The notes below the pieces were generated by a model. It was not told where the DNA came from. It saw only the letters and a program-made list of their open reading frames with translations, and ran no database searches. This document shows, in pieces, positions 7,053 to 14,479 of a stretch of DNA of 64,000 nt. The stretch spans positions 1-64,000 of the forward strand of contig NZ_JASISW010000025.1 in the NCBI RefSeq assembly GCF_030063335.1, given 5' to 3'. The position numbers and the translations under genes are program-made. Numbering within the stretch: position 1 is the stretch's first letter; the number at the start of each line of letters is the position of its first letter. Source of the stretch: Rhodococcus sp. G-MC3 (lineage in GTDB: Bacteria; Actinomycetota; Actinomycetes; Mycobacteriales; Mycobacteriaceae).

Positions 7053-8798
7053 GTGCGGAGTGGCGTGCTTGTCGACGATCGCTGGGTCGTCGTTGATGTC
7101 GAAACGTCCGGACTCAAAGCCAGCCGAGACCGGGTGCTCAGTGTCGCGGCGCTGACTCTCGACGAGCACGGTCGAGTCGGACGTGAGCTGTCGACGCTCG
7201 TCAACCCGGGGTGCGATCCAGGACCGGTGCACATCCACAAGTTGACCCGCGAACGACTGGCCGGCGCACCCACGTTCGACGCCATTGCACCGCGGCTGAT
7301 GGAGTTGCTCGACGGCCGGACGATGGTTGCGCACAACGCGAGCTTCGATCACAGCTTCCTGCGATTGGAAGCGATGCGTGCGGGTGTGGAGATGCCCACG
7401 ACGCATCGGCTGTGCACCGTCGCGCTGTCCCGGCGACTTCAACTCGATCTTCCGAATCACAAGCTCTCGACGTTGGCGTCGCACTGGAAAGTGCTGCAGG
7501 CCAACGCGCATGACGCCTACGATGACGCCCGAGTGTTAGCTCAGGTATTCACGCACAGCTCGCGCCTCGCTCGATCGCTGGATTTGCCCCTCCCCGTGGT
7601 CAGGTGCACCGAGCGGCTGTCGCTATACCCGGATTCGGTACCGCGCACCGAGTGCGGCTGGGAGAACCCCGGTCGGCTCGAGTTCGACGCGCCTCTGGTG
7701 CAGGGCATGCGCGTCGTCATCAGCGGTGACACCCGACTGCCGCGGTTGAAGCTTGCTGCGGCATTCACCGCCGCGGGGCTCGACGTGATGAACTCGGTGA
7801 GCCGATACACGAGTCTCGTTGTCTGCTCGAATCTCTCGTCGAATTCGGCAAAGGTTCGACGGGCAAGGACTCATGGTCTTCGGGTCGTCACCGAATCGCA
7901 CGCCATCGACTTGCTGGACTCGGTACGGGCGGGAACGTTGAAGGGAGGCCGTCCCGCCGTCGCCGTCAAGCCGGTTCGTGCGCCGATACAGACCGTCGTG
8001 ATCAAGCCATGGCACGACCGTCGAGTACTCGTGATGGGCGGCTCGCACGCGGAGTCCGTCCTGATGAGGTCACGGTTGATCCAGTTGGGAGCCACACCGG
8101 CAGTAAACCTCAGCGCCGGTGTCACCGATGTGCTGGTTCTGTCCGACGGCGAGGGCGACCCGAGGATGCCGCGTGTCGTCGATCGAGGTCTGTCGTTGCT
8201 GACGCCCGTGCTGATCGACGGAGCGCTGAATATCGAGCAACCGGTGACCGCGCGGCCTGTGCGTCGTGCCATTCCGCCGCTGGTACCGCGCGGAGGGGCC
8301 GTGGACCTGGATCCGACGACTACATCGTTGTCGGTCAACAGTTCGTGGCATGCGCGGGACTTCGATCCGATTAACGTCGATGTCGTGGCGTTCCTGCTGA
8401 ACTCGGACGAATTGGTCATCAGTGACGAGGATTTCGTGTTCTACAACGCGCCGTCGACTTCGGACGGTGCTGTCGCATTGACCATCGACGGTGACAGCGA
8501 GCAGGGGATTAGGATCGACCTGAGTGTGATCCCGCATGACTGCAGCAGGATCGTCGTTGCTGCGGCCATCGAAGGTGACAGGACATTCGGCGATATCGGC
8601 GCAGTGTCGATCGCGCTCGATGGTAGCGAATCCTCCATCGCCACATCTGTTCTCGATGCTGCGACGACAGAACGGACCCTCCTCCTCGCTGAGATCTACC
8701 GTCGGGGTCCGGGTTGGCGATTCCGCGCCATCGGTCAGGGCTATGACGACGGGCTTGGCGAACTCGCCGTTCGCTACGGTGTGGAGGTAGACGACTGA
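7053..8798 (+). CDS. DnaQ-like exonuclease / BRCT / TerD fusion protein
   Basis: The 581-residue protein joins three modules. Residues 10-170 are a DEDDh 3'-5' exonuclease: VDVETSG (Asp15, Glu17), HNASFDHSFL, and NAHDAYDDAR near 150. Residues about 215-300 (GMRVVISGDT) look like a BRCT domain, and 325-400 (RRVLVMGGSHAES) may be a second, weaker one. Residues about 425-575 are a TerD domain (FDPINVDVVAFLLN, DEDFVFYNAPSTSDGAV, WRFRAIGQGYDDGL). TerD proteins bind calcium and belong to tellurite/stress systems. No other ter gene is nearby. GTG 7053 follows a weak GTGGGA site. Confidence 0.85.
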   Translation: MRSGVLVDDRWVVVDVETSGLKASRDRVLSVAALTLDEHGRVGRELSTLVNPGCDPGPVHIHKLTRERLAGAPTFDAIAPRLMELLDGRTMVAHNASFDHSFLRLEAMRAGVEMPTTHRLCTVALSRRLQLDLPNHKLSTLASHWKVLQANAHDAYDDARVLAQVFTHSSRLARSLDLPLPVVRCTERLSLYPDSVPRTECGWENPGRLEFDAPLVQGMRVVISGDTRLPRLKLAAAFTAAGLDVMNSVSRYTSLVVCSNLSSNSAKVRRARTHGLRVVTESHAIDLLDSVRAGTLKGGRPAVAVKPVRAPIQTVVIKPWHDRRVLVMGGSHAESVLMRSRLIQLGATPAVNLSAGVTDVLVLSDGEGDPRMPRVVDRGLSLLTPVLIDGALNIEQPVTARPVRRAIPPLVPRGGAVDLDPTTTSLSVNSSWHARDFDPINVDVVAFLLNSDELVISDEDFVFYNAPSTSDGAVALTIDGDSEQGIRIDLSVIPHDCSRIVVAAAIEGDRTFGDIGAVSIALDGSESSIATSVLDAATTERTLLLAEIYRRGPGWRFRAIGQGYDDGLGELAVRYGVEVDD

Positions 8799-8834
8799 CG
8801 GAGGCACGAAACGACGGCCCAGCCTGTGCCTCCG
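8799..8834 (+). terminator. Hairpin after the DnaQ-TerD gene
   Basis: Nine-base arms CGGAGGCAC and GTGCCTCCG flank an 18-base loop directly after the stop codon. There is no T-run, so termination is only likely. Confidence 0.4.
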
Positions 8835-8872
8835 ATGTCGCATCGCCGCCGTGCCGAGATGATTGACGCTGC

Positions 8873-9405
8873 TCACGGCCGCTGAAGGAAGATGCTGCCG
8901 ACCGCGGCGTCAGCTGCTAGTAGATCGAAATCCGTGGGATCGATCGTTCGCACCTTCCTGAGACCAAGCCACCGGCGGAACTGTTGGTCGTTATGCCGAG
9001 GATCGCTGCGACGTCCAAATGATACGCCCAGCCCATCAGAAGCCGGAGTCCTCGAAGGGCGTCATATTCTCGCCGTCCACGCATCGTGCCCCCAGGGCGG
9101 TGCGGATCAAAGGAATGAATGGTGTCGAGTGTGATCAGATGCTCGCCGTCGCCGAGTGGCCGCAGCAGTGAGCCGTTCGTGACAGTATGCTTGGCGCGCG
9201 AGTCCCGGCCGATTTCGGCGATAAATTCGGTGGGAACATGGGTGGTCGCATCCCCTTGCAGTCCCCGACAGGAATTGGTGGAGGTGTGCGTTTTTCCAAC
9301 CGAAAGCGGACTGAAGAACATCGTGCACCGGCACCATGTCGTCGGCTGTCAGTTCACGATCGAAGGCTGTGTTGTCGATGAGAAAACCTGGCAGCACTTT
9401 TGAAG
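8873..9405 (-). pseudogene. Decayed pRiA4b ORF-3-like gene
   Basis: Pieces of one protein family lie in different minus-strand frames. Near 9330 the sequence reads HDVLQSAFGWKNAHLHQF, near 9180-9230 FIAEIGRDSRAKHTVTNGSL, and at 8873-9010 DPRHNDQQFRRWLGL then DPTDFDLLAADAAVGSIFLQ. These match the start, middle and end of plasmid pRiA4b ORF-3-like proteins, as in the intact gene at 23216. Frameshifts separate the pieces and part of the middle is missing. This accounts for the 600-bp gap between the neighbouring genes. Confidence 0.65.
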
Positions 9406-9407
9406 TT

Positions 9408-10394
9408 CTATCGGTCCTCGTGCTCGGCGTCGAACTTCTCCCGTATTTCGCGCGAGATCGCACCTCGATCAGCGACGGCGTAGCCCTGAGCCCGTGCCCA
9501 GGTACGAACTTCGCTGTTCGACGGGCCCGATCGTACTGGCTTCTTCGATGGCAGGGCGAATGCGCTTTTCATCGCGTCGGCGTCCTCGGAGACCCACACC
9601 ATCGCGGCCGCGAGATAGCGGAAGGTCCACTCCTCGGCGAGTTTTCGAGTCTGGGCAAAGACAATGGGAACCGACGGATACCGGACTTGTAACTCGGCGA
9701 GTCCATCGGCAGCATCTTTCGCTGTCACGAACTTCGAAGACAGTACAGTCGAGTACTGGTCCTCGATGACAACCGCGGCACGCGGGAGGGCGGCGAGATC
9801 GGCCATGGCGTAGCGCAGCCGGCCTGATGTCATGCTAGACAACAGATCTGCCGAAGTCTTCCGCTCGACGGAAGCGACGATTTTCCCCTCGTAGGCAACG
9901 GCATAATCTCCACACGGCAGAGCCTGTTTGGTAGTGCACGCGCGCTGTTGGGTGAAGCTGTACGCGTAGCGCTCGTGGGCGTCGACGATGATTTCGAGAT
10001 CCGAGATTCCCGAAGCCTTCGACCGTGACACCGCGGTCTTCGGCTTCGATTGGGTCCGCGTTCGGGGTGACTGCCAGAACACCATGTCTCGACCGCGAGC
10101 GGTGGTGAAGACGATTTGCGAACGGTTTTCGCGGCTGCGGTTCGCGACGATGTCGATGGCGGCGCCCCGACGCTCGCACACCCGCAATTCGATTCGCTCC
10201 ACGATTTCGGCATTGTCGGGCCATTCGCTGTCGGGCACGGGGTGGCAGTACACGGCGCTGGTTCGTGGCCATACGTCTCGCGCGCGCAGTAACGGCACTC
10301 CCGCGATCGGAATGCGGACGAGGTACGGCAGCGAGGAATCCGTGTCCGGATTCTTGGCGATCACGAGCTCCACCGGGCTGATCCTGCCACGCAT
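9408..10394 (-). CDS. ERCC4-type nuclease with C-terminal Lsr2 DNA-binding domain
   Basis: The 328-residue protein has a central ERCC4/XPF-type nuclease domain (about 135-255). It shows IIVDAHERYAY, then CGDYAVAYEGKIVASVERKTSADLLSS with the ERKxxxD catalytic signature. The C-terminal 35 residues (NSEVRTWARAQGYAVADRGAISREI) are an Lsr2-type DNA-binding domain. It probably cuts structured DNA, with the Lsr2 domain giving AT-rich DNA preference. Start ATG 10394 has a poor ribosome site. The frame stays open upstream but has no start codon for at least 70 bases. It is divergent from cassette copy 2. Confidence 0.8.
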   Translation of the reverse strand: MRGRISPVELVIAKNPDTDSSLPYLVRIPIAGVPLLRARDVWPRTSAVYCHPVPDSEWPDNAEIVERIELRVCERRGAAIDIVANRSRENRSQIVFTTARGRDMVFWQSPRTRTQSKPKTAVSRSKASGISDLEIIVDAHERYAYSFTQQRACTTKQALPCGDYAVAYEGKIVASVERKTSADLLSSMTSGRLRYAMADLAALPRAAVVIEDQYSTVLSSKFVTAKDAADGLAELQVRYPSVPIVFAQTRKLAEEWTFRYLAAAMVWVSEDADAMKSAFALPSKKPVRSGPSNSEVRTWARAQGYAVADRGAISREIREKFDAEHEDR

Positions 10395-10440
10395 GCTGCG
10401 GCCACGGACGATGTGCCACTCGAGAAGTTCGGGTTGGAGT

Positions 10441-10469
10441 GGAACCGATTCGTTCGGGGATGCGTCTAA
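10441..10469 (+). promoter_or_regulatory. ECF-sigma-type promoter of DUF3558 cassette copy 2
   Basis: GGAACC at 10441-10446, a 16-bp spacer, then CGTCTAA at 10463-10469; the GTG start follows 32 bp later. Elements and distances are identical to copy 1, although the spacer sequence differs at several positions. That pattern suggests selection on the two boxes. Confidence 0.6.
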
Positions 10470-10500
10470 TCTGTTGACTGAGCTGACGGAGGGGGTTCCT

Positions 10501-11022
10501 GTGCGGAAAGCGATAGTGGCGGTAGTTGCCGCATCGGCGCTGGTCGGAGGGTGTGGTGGGGAGTCTGGTACTGCTCAGCCGGCGGCGGCGCGGTGGGATC
10601 CGTGCAGTATTCCTCGGGAGTCCATCAAGGAGACGGGGTTGGATCCTGAGCCAGCGGAGAGCGGTTGGGGAGACGGGATAGTTGTAGGGGATTGGTTGCG
10701 CTGCGTCTTCCGAAGCCCGGATCCCGATCTCACTTACTTCCTCAATGTGAAGTCGTCATTGATACACACGATAGTCGAGGCCCGTGAGAACCCCAGCAAT
10801 TTACAGGGTGAGGACTTGAGAATCGGTGCGCATGATGCATTCCGCTACAAAACAAGTGTGGCCAAATCAGTGGTTGATTGTAATGTCGCCGTCGAACTTG
10901 ATCCGGGGTTGATCGTGTTTACCGTCAACTTCATGGAAGACAGCATGGATGAGCAACTGCCTTGTGATATCGCCTTGGCTCATACTTCGGAGCTTGAATC
11001 TGCCCTACCGATTACCGCATGA
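10501..11022 (+). CDS. DUF3558 lipoprotein, cassette copy 2
   Basis: Start GTG 10501 with GGAGGGGG just upstream gives a 173-residue protein. Its signal peptide VRKAIVAVVAASALVGGCGG is nearly the same as in copy 1, with lipobox Cys in VGGC. WDPCSIPRESIKETGLDP and DCNVAVELDPGLIVFTVNF correspond to copy 1. The middle of the protein has diverged much more than the signal peptide. It is followed 14 bp later by the 126-residue partner gene. A surface-exposed lipoprotein is expected; function is unknown. Confidence 0.8.
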   Translation: MRKAIVAVVAASALVGGCGGESGTAQPAAARWDPCSIPRESIKETGLDPEPAESGWGDGIVVGDWLRCVFRSPDPDLTYFLNVKSSLIHTIVEARENPSNLQGEDLRIGAHDAFRYKTSVAKSVVDCNVAVELDPGLIVFTVNFMEDSMDEQLPCDIALAHTSELESALPITA

Positions 11023-11036
11023 AGTGGAGACAATGA

Positions 11037-11417
11037 ATGGTGTACCCATCAAGCCCGCTCACGTACTGGCAGTCATTGGCTGTCGCCGCTGATCGAGGGC
11101 AACTTTTCCTGAATTCGGAGGCTGCCGCCGCCTGCAATAAAGCGTGCGAGGACTACATCGATAAGCTGAAGCTGTCCAAGAACAAGGCTGGTGACTTGGC
11201 GAACGCAGACGGCTGGGGTGAGTTCGAATCTGGTAAGCAAATTCGGAAGCTATTCTCGGAGAAAGCTATTGGCGGAAAGAACAACATGGTCGACGTGCTT
11301 CAGAGTCACATCGACGTCGTGGAGCAAATGCAGGCAGTCTTCAGGAAGTTCTTTGTCCTCACCTATGCGACCGATAGCGACAACGCTTCGGACCTCCAGC
11401 AACATGGGCCGAATTGA
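11037..11417 (+). CDS. 126-residue helical partner protein, cassette copy 2
   Basis: Start ATG 11037 follows GTGGAGA. Like copy 1 it is 126 residues with no signal peptide, and begins with LTYWQSLAVAADRGQLFL. It keeps the Cys-x3-Cys pair (ACNKAC), the DGWGEFESG turn, and the strongly conserved second helix NNMVDVLQSHIDVVEQMQAV followed by FRKFF. The C-terminal 15 residues differ from copy 1. No known family was recognised; a WXG100-like hairpin is a guess from length and layout. Confidence 0.75.
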   Translation: MVYPSSPLTYWQSLAVAADRGQLFLNSEAAAACNKACEDYIDKLKLSKNKAGDLANADGWGEFESGKQIRKLFSEKAIGGKNNMVDVLQSHIDVVEQMQAVFRKFFVLTYATDSDNASDLQQHGPN

Positions 11418-11456
11418 GTTCGGCACGAGGCAAGAGTGTTTACGCGGCCGTTCAGT

Positions 11457-11642
11457 TGGAATCGAGGCGACAGCGCTCCAAGCGTGGAGATCGATTGACT
11501 TGGTGCACCGGATCGTCAAGATCGACCTGACCCACAGAAGCGGCCTCCGTCGCGCGAGCGCAGGCCGTTGGAAGCTGCGTTCGGTGGGCTCGGCGGTTGA
11601 TGGAATCGGCAGGCTGGTGTGGCGAATGCCTGGGTGAGAAAG
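11457..11642 (-). pseudogene. Possible YoeB/RelE toxin remnant
   Basis: A toxin gene would be expected just after the antitoxin at 11643-11924. One minus-strand frame here contains VGQVDLDDPVHQVNRSPRLERCR before a stop. It resembles the SRRIxxEHRLVYxV...ARYHY ending of YoeB-type RNases, but the key residues are lost and no start is present. This is a weak, inferred match to a decayed toxin gene. Confidence 0.3.
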
Positions 11643-11924
11643 CTAGTCTTCGTCAGCTATCAACTGATGCTCGCCAACTTGGCCCAGCCGCACCTGTTCG
11701 AGAGACTCGAATAGCCGCTGTGCATTGGTTGGGCTGGAAAGTACGTGAAGTGTCTCCATCGTCGACCGATATTCAGCCGCGGACATCAGAACCAGGTCGC
11801 CCGCCGTGGACTCGATGACAACCGGCCTGGACACACTGTGGATCTTCGTCGACAGTTCCTCGAACCGCGCAAACGCTTCGTCTGCGCCAATAGCAGTCGG
11901 GTAGGTATCTCGCCAGTCGTCCAT
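11643..11924 (-). CDS. Phd/YefM-family antitoxin, apparently without a partner
   Basis: The 93-residue product has the Phd/YefM layout: an N-terminal half reading GADEAFARFEELSTKI then RPVVIESTAGDLVLMSAAEYRSTMETLHVL, and a C-terminal tail NAQRLFESLEQVRLG ending in LIADED. YefM-type antitoxins fold into a DNA-binding dimer with a flexible toxin-binding tail. No intact toxin gene follows; only a doubtful remnant does. It may persist as an orphan antitoxin or repressor. Confidence 0.75.
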   Translation of the reverse strand: MDDWRDTYPTAIGADEAFARFEELSTKIHSVSRPVVIESTAGDLVLMSAAEYRSTMETLHVLSSPTNAQRLFESLEQVRLGQVGEHQLIADED

Positions 11925-12025
11925 CTGTTCAACTCATTTCTGTCTACCGGTCACTTGGGGTGGCCACGCAATGAACTTGCTGTCGTCGGCGCCGTATCTG
12001 TGGAGAAGCTGTGAAGTACGTGTGT

Positions 12026-12418
12026 TCACCCCTGGAACGGATACTGCTGATTCGCTTGCTGCGCAGCCGGATACCCCTGCGCCGGGAAGTGACCATGCGT
12101 CCCGAACTGGTGACCGTTGAGATATGCCTGATTCTGCGCCTCCGCGCTGGCGATGAGTCGCTGCTGTTCCTGACGAGCAAGTTCCTGACGCCTCTCGTGC
12201 GACCGGTACGCGCGCACTCCGAGCCAGACCGCTCCAACGACGAGCAGAATCCACCAATTGTTCGCGATGAACCCGAGCCCGAACAGCACCAGGATGGCGG
12301 TGAGGATCGGATGCCGGCGGGGCCACGAGCGACGCGGAACGACATAGCCGACGTTGGTGGTCTGGTGAATGTTGATGGTGCCGTAGTTGGGGCTGTTGTA
12401 GAACTGGTTGCTGCTCAT
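12026..12418 (-). CDS. Small membrane protein of unknown function
   Basis: Start ATG 12418 (MSSNQFYNSPNYG) is chosen over the longer frame to 12526. The 130-residue protein has a hydrophilic N-terminus and a hydrophobic stretch (HPILTAILVLFGLGFIANNW, then WILLVVGAVWLGV) that could form one or two membrane spans. A basic, Gln-rich helix (RRQELARQEQQRLIASAEAQ) follows, with a Gly/Gln/Tyr/Pro-rich tail. No family was recognised. Confidence 0.6.
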   Translation of the reverse strand: MSSNQFYNSPNYGTINIHQTTNVGYVVPRRSWPRRHPILTAILVLFGLGFIANNWWILLVVGAVWLGVRAYRSHERRQELARQEQQRLIASAEAQNQAYLNGHQFGTHGHFPAQGYPAAQQANQQYPFQG

Positions 12419-12688
12419 GGCGGGCTCTTCTCGGGGGCGATGGTCAGGTGTTGAGCAGTGTGCCAGAGGGGTACGACATGGTCGGTCGGTTTTGGAACCG
12501 AACAGCGATGACTTGCGTACGACCACCGACTCTTGGTGCTGTTGGGAATCGGCACCTTGTCTCTCGCCGTCCTGGCGATCGCGTTCGGACTCGCGGCTGG
12601 TGCCCCCTCACCCCTCGGGCGGCACGGATCGAGCTGGGAACCGAGGCAGCGGCAACGCGGCTGATGGCGATTCGCAGCTAGCGGCAGC
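12419..12688. other. Gap with a possible small membrane ORF
   Basis: On the plus strand at about 12520-12662 one frame reads LLVLLGIGTLSLAVLAIAFGLAAGA, a single hydrophobic segment. An in-frame stop precedes it and no ribosome site is seen. It could be a remnant of a signal-anchored protein. Nothing else was recognised in this stretch. Confidence 0.2.
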
Positions 12689-13027
12689 TCACGAGCGGTC
12701 GAGATAGAACTCCGCGATTTCCGTGGCGACGGCAGCCATGGCGTCGGCGAGATCGGGTTCCATGTCGAGTTCCGCGGCCAGTTCGGCGCCTCGCAGGCCG
12801 CGGGTGCGCAGGAGCTCCCAGGCCTGTTCGACGGCCCGTACCGATGTCGCGAAATCGAGCTCCGGTCGGTTGGACCGCAGAGCCGTCGCCGCCCAGTCGG
12901 CGTCGAACGTTCCGCGCGGCGGACCGAACACGCGCTCGCCGGACGAATAGCTCCTGGGATCCATCCCGTGGCTTTCGGCATCCATCCCGTGGCTTTCGGC
13001 GTCCATCCCGTGGCTTTGTGCATCCAT
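12689..13027 (-). CDS. Hypothetical protein with N-terminal 7-residue repeats
   Basis: The frame opens with tandem heptads (MDAQSHG, MDAESHG, MDAESHG) followed by MDPRSYSSGERVFGPPRG. Each heptad comes from a 21-bp DNA repeat that carries its own ATG, so four in-frame starts are available (13027, 13006, 12985, 12964). The conserved-looking part starts at MDPRSY, making 12964 a good alternative start. The C-terminal half is helical (VRAVEQAWELL, LAAELDMEPDLADAMAAVATEI). No family is recognised. Confidence 0.5.
   Translation of the reverse strand: MDAQSHGMDAESHGMDAESHGMDPRSYSSGERVFGPPRGTFDADWAATALRSNRPELDFATSVRAVEQAWELLRTRGLRGAELAAELDMEPDLADAMAAVATEIAEFYLDRS
12961..13027. repeat. 21-bp tandem direct repeats, three copies
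   Basis: The unit CATCCCGTGGCTTTCGGC with three linker bases is repeated in tandem with a few changes; the last copy has GCTTTGTGC. The copies are in frame with the minus-strand gene and encode its N-terminal heptads. Confidence 0.75.
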
Positions 13028-13063
13028 ACTCGCCGATAGTAAGCGTCACGTAGTTTGACACCG

Positions 13064-13462
13064 GTGACGTCCACTTCCGATACACCGTTCCTGGCCCTCG
13101 GCGACGAGGCCTTCGTCTCGCTCACCACGTTCCGCCGATCAGGGGACCCGGTGTCGACGCCGGTATGGATCGCCCGTGACGGTGACGAACTCGTTGTCAT
13201 CACCCCGGACGACAGTGGCAAGGTCAAGCGGATCCGCAATTCGGGCCGCGTCGAACTCCGTCCCTGCAGTCGCCGAGGGAAGGTGCCCGACGACGCCGTC
13301 GCGGTGCCGGCATCGGCATCGATCGTCGCCGGTGATCAGCACGCCACAGACGTCATCAAGAAGCAGTACGGCGTCGAATTCCGTGTCGTGAAGTTCGTCG
13401 AATTGCTGATTGCCCGGCGTCGGAAACCGCGGGTGATACTGCGGATTCACGCGGATCGATAG
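13064..13462 (+). CDS. PPOX-class F420-type split-barrel protein
   Basis: This short protein matches the split beta-barrel FMN/F420-binding family: FLALGDEAFVSLTTFRRSGDPVSTPVWIARDGDELVV, then GKVKRIRNSGRVELRPCSRRG. Members reduce substrates with F420H2 or bind flavin or heme. GTG 13064 is taken as start; TTG 13055 is also in frame. No ribosome site is visible, so the transcript may be leaderless. Confidence 0.75.
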   Translation: MTSTSDTPFLALGDEAFVSLTTFRRSGDPVSTPVWIARDGDELVVITPDDSGKVKRIRNSGRVELRPCSRRGKVPDDAVAVPASASIVAGDQHATDVIKKQYGVEFRVVKFVELLIARRRKPRVILRIHADR

Positions 13463-13463
13463 T

Positions 13464-14039
13464 TCACGAGCGGAGATCTGACGGCATCCACTTCGGCCAT
13501 TCGGCGTGCCCGATCAGTTGTCCACGATCGAAGCGAGCGACGGTACGGAACGGAGTCTTCGCACTCGAGTTGTCGTAGACCTGAGCGCGATCCACCATCT
13601 CGATGGCCGAGCGAATCAGGCCCCACAGCCGGTCGTATCGTTCGCGAACTTTCGCCTCGGGCACCGCGTGGCCACCCAGGTGAACGCGGTTGGCAACTCG
13701 TGCGACGGCTAGCTCCACCGGTATGGCGACGACGTGCAACGTCACCAGATAGCCCGAGCCGACGGCTGATTCGACAAGGCTCAACTTCGATTCGTGGGAG
13801 AAGACGGTCTCGGTCACGAAGGACTGCTGCGCCGCAAGCAATTCTGCTCGCTGATCAGCAGCTGCGCGTGATGCATCGTACGCATGTGCCGACTCGTCAC
13901 CTGGCCAACGAGCATGAGCGATCTCGTCTGCATTCACGAACGGTAAGTGGGTGCCCGCGCCGAGCACGCGCGCGTAGAACGTGCTCTTACCGGCGCCGTT
14001 GGGTCCAGCGAGCAGGTGCAGGACCGGGTCGGAACTCAT
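13464..14039 (-). CDS. Zeta-type toxin (P-loop kinase)
   Basis: The 191-residue protein has the Walker A motif GPNGAGKSTFY near residue 12, then VNADEIAHARWPGD and FVTETVFSHESK, as in zeta toxins and related small kinases. In zeta toxins, related residues bind and phosphorylate UDP-N-acetylglucosamine, blocking peptidoglycan precursor use. The Arg-rich RVANRVHLGGHAVPEAKVRERYDR segment fits the catalytic lid. It overlaps the upstream antitoxin by 4 bp (ATGA), as expected in a toxin-antitoxin operon. The gene looks intact. Confidence 0.85.
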   Translation of the reverse strand: MSSDPVLHLLAGPNGAGKSTFYARVLGAGTHLPFVNADEIAHARWPGDESAHAYDASRAAADQRAELLAAQQSFVTETVFSHESKLSLVESAVGSGYLVTLHVVAIPVELAVARVANRVHLGGHAVPEAKVRERYDRLWGLIRSAIEMVDRAQVYDNSSAKTPFRTVARFDRGQLIGHAEWPKWMPSDLRS

Positions 14040-14407
14040 TGCCGAAGGTGGTCCGATTCAGGGTTGACGTGCTTCACATTGCCGTCTTCGTCGGCCTCGA
14101 CGTATGGCCGTCCCTCGGCTGCGAACTCACTTTCGAAGTCCAGCGACTCCGTCAGCGATTCGATCCTTTCCGACCATTCGGCGCGAACGACTGCTTGTCC
14201 CCGCACCGGCAGCGCGTCGTAGCTCTGTCTACCGGCCAGCACATCCGATATATCGCGCGCGGACAGGTGGTGCGAGGATTCGATCTCGCGCCCGAGTAAT
14301 GCCCAGTGCGCTACCTGCTGGGCGGCGCTCCGGCTGGCGACGGTACCTGCAAGTTTGGCGGCGGCGAACAAGTCGTCGTCGATGCGTAAGGACGATGTGG
14401 TTCCCAT
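14036..14407 (-). CDS. ParD-like antitoxin paired with zeta toxin
   Basis: Start ATG 14407 has GGAGATCACC just upstream; the longer frame to 14458 lacks this. The N-terminus TSSLRIDDDLFAAAKLAGTVASRSAAQQVAHWALLGREIE matches the ParD-like antitoxin family. The C-terminal acidic part (SLDFESEFAAEG, VEADEDGN) may neutralise the toxin. Translational coupling to the zeta toxin supports the pairing. The pairing of a ParD-like rather than an epsilon antitoxin with zeta is seen in actinobacteria. Confidence 0.75.
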   Translation of the reverse strand: MGTTSSLRIDDDLFAAAKLAGTVASRSAAQQVAHWALLGREIESSHHLSARDISDVLAGRQSYDALPVRGQAVVRAEWSERIESLTESLDFESEFAAEGRPYVEADEDGNVKHVNPESDHLRQ

Positions 14408-14479
14408 GGTGATCTCCGATCCGCTTCGCGGTGCACCACCACTGTAGCAATCTGCCACAGATCACGCCCGAGCGTCTGC

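Noticed and set aside
11191-11637. 148-residue plus-strand frame
   Set aside because: It is a shifted reading of the second 126-residue cassette gene followed by non-coding sequence.
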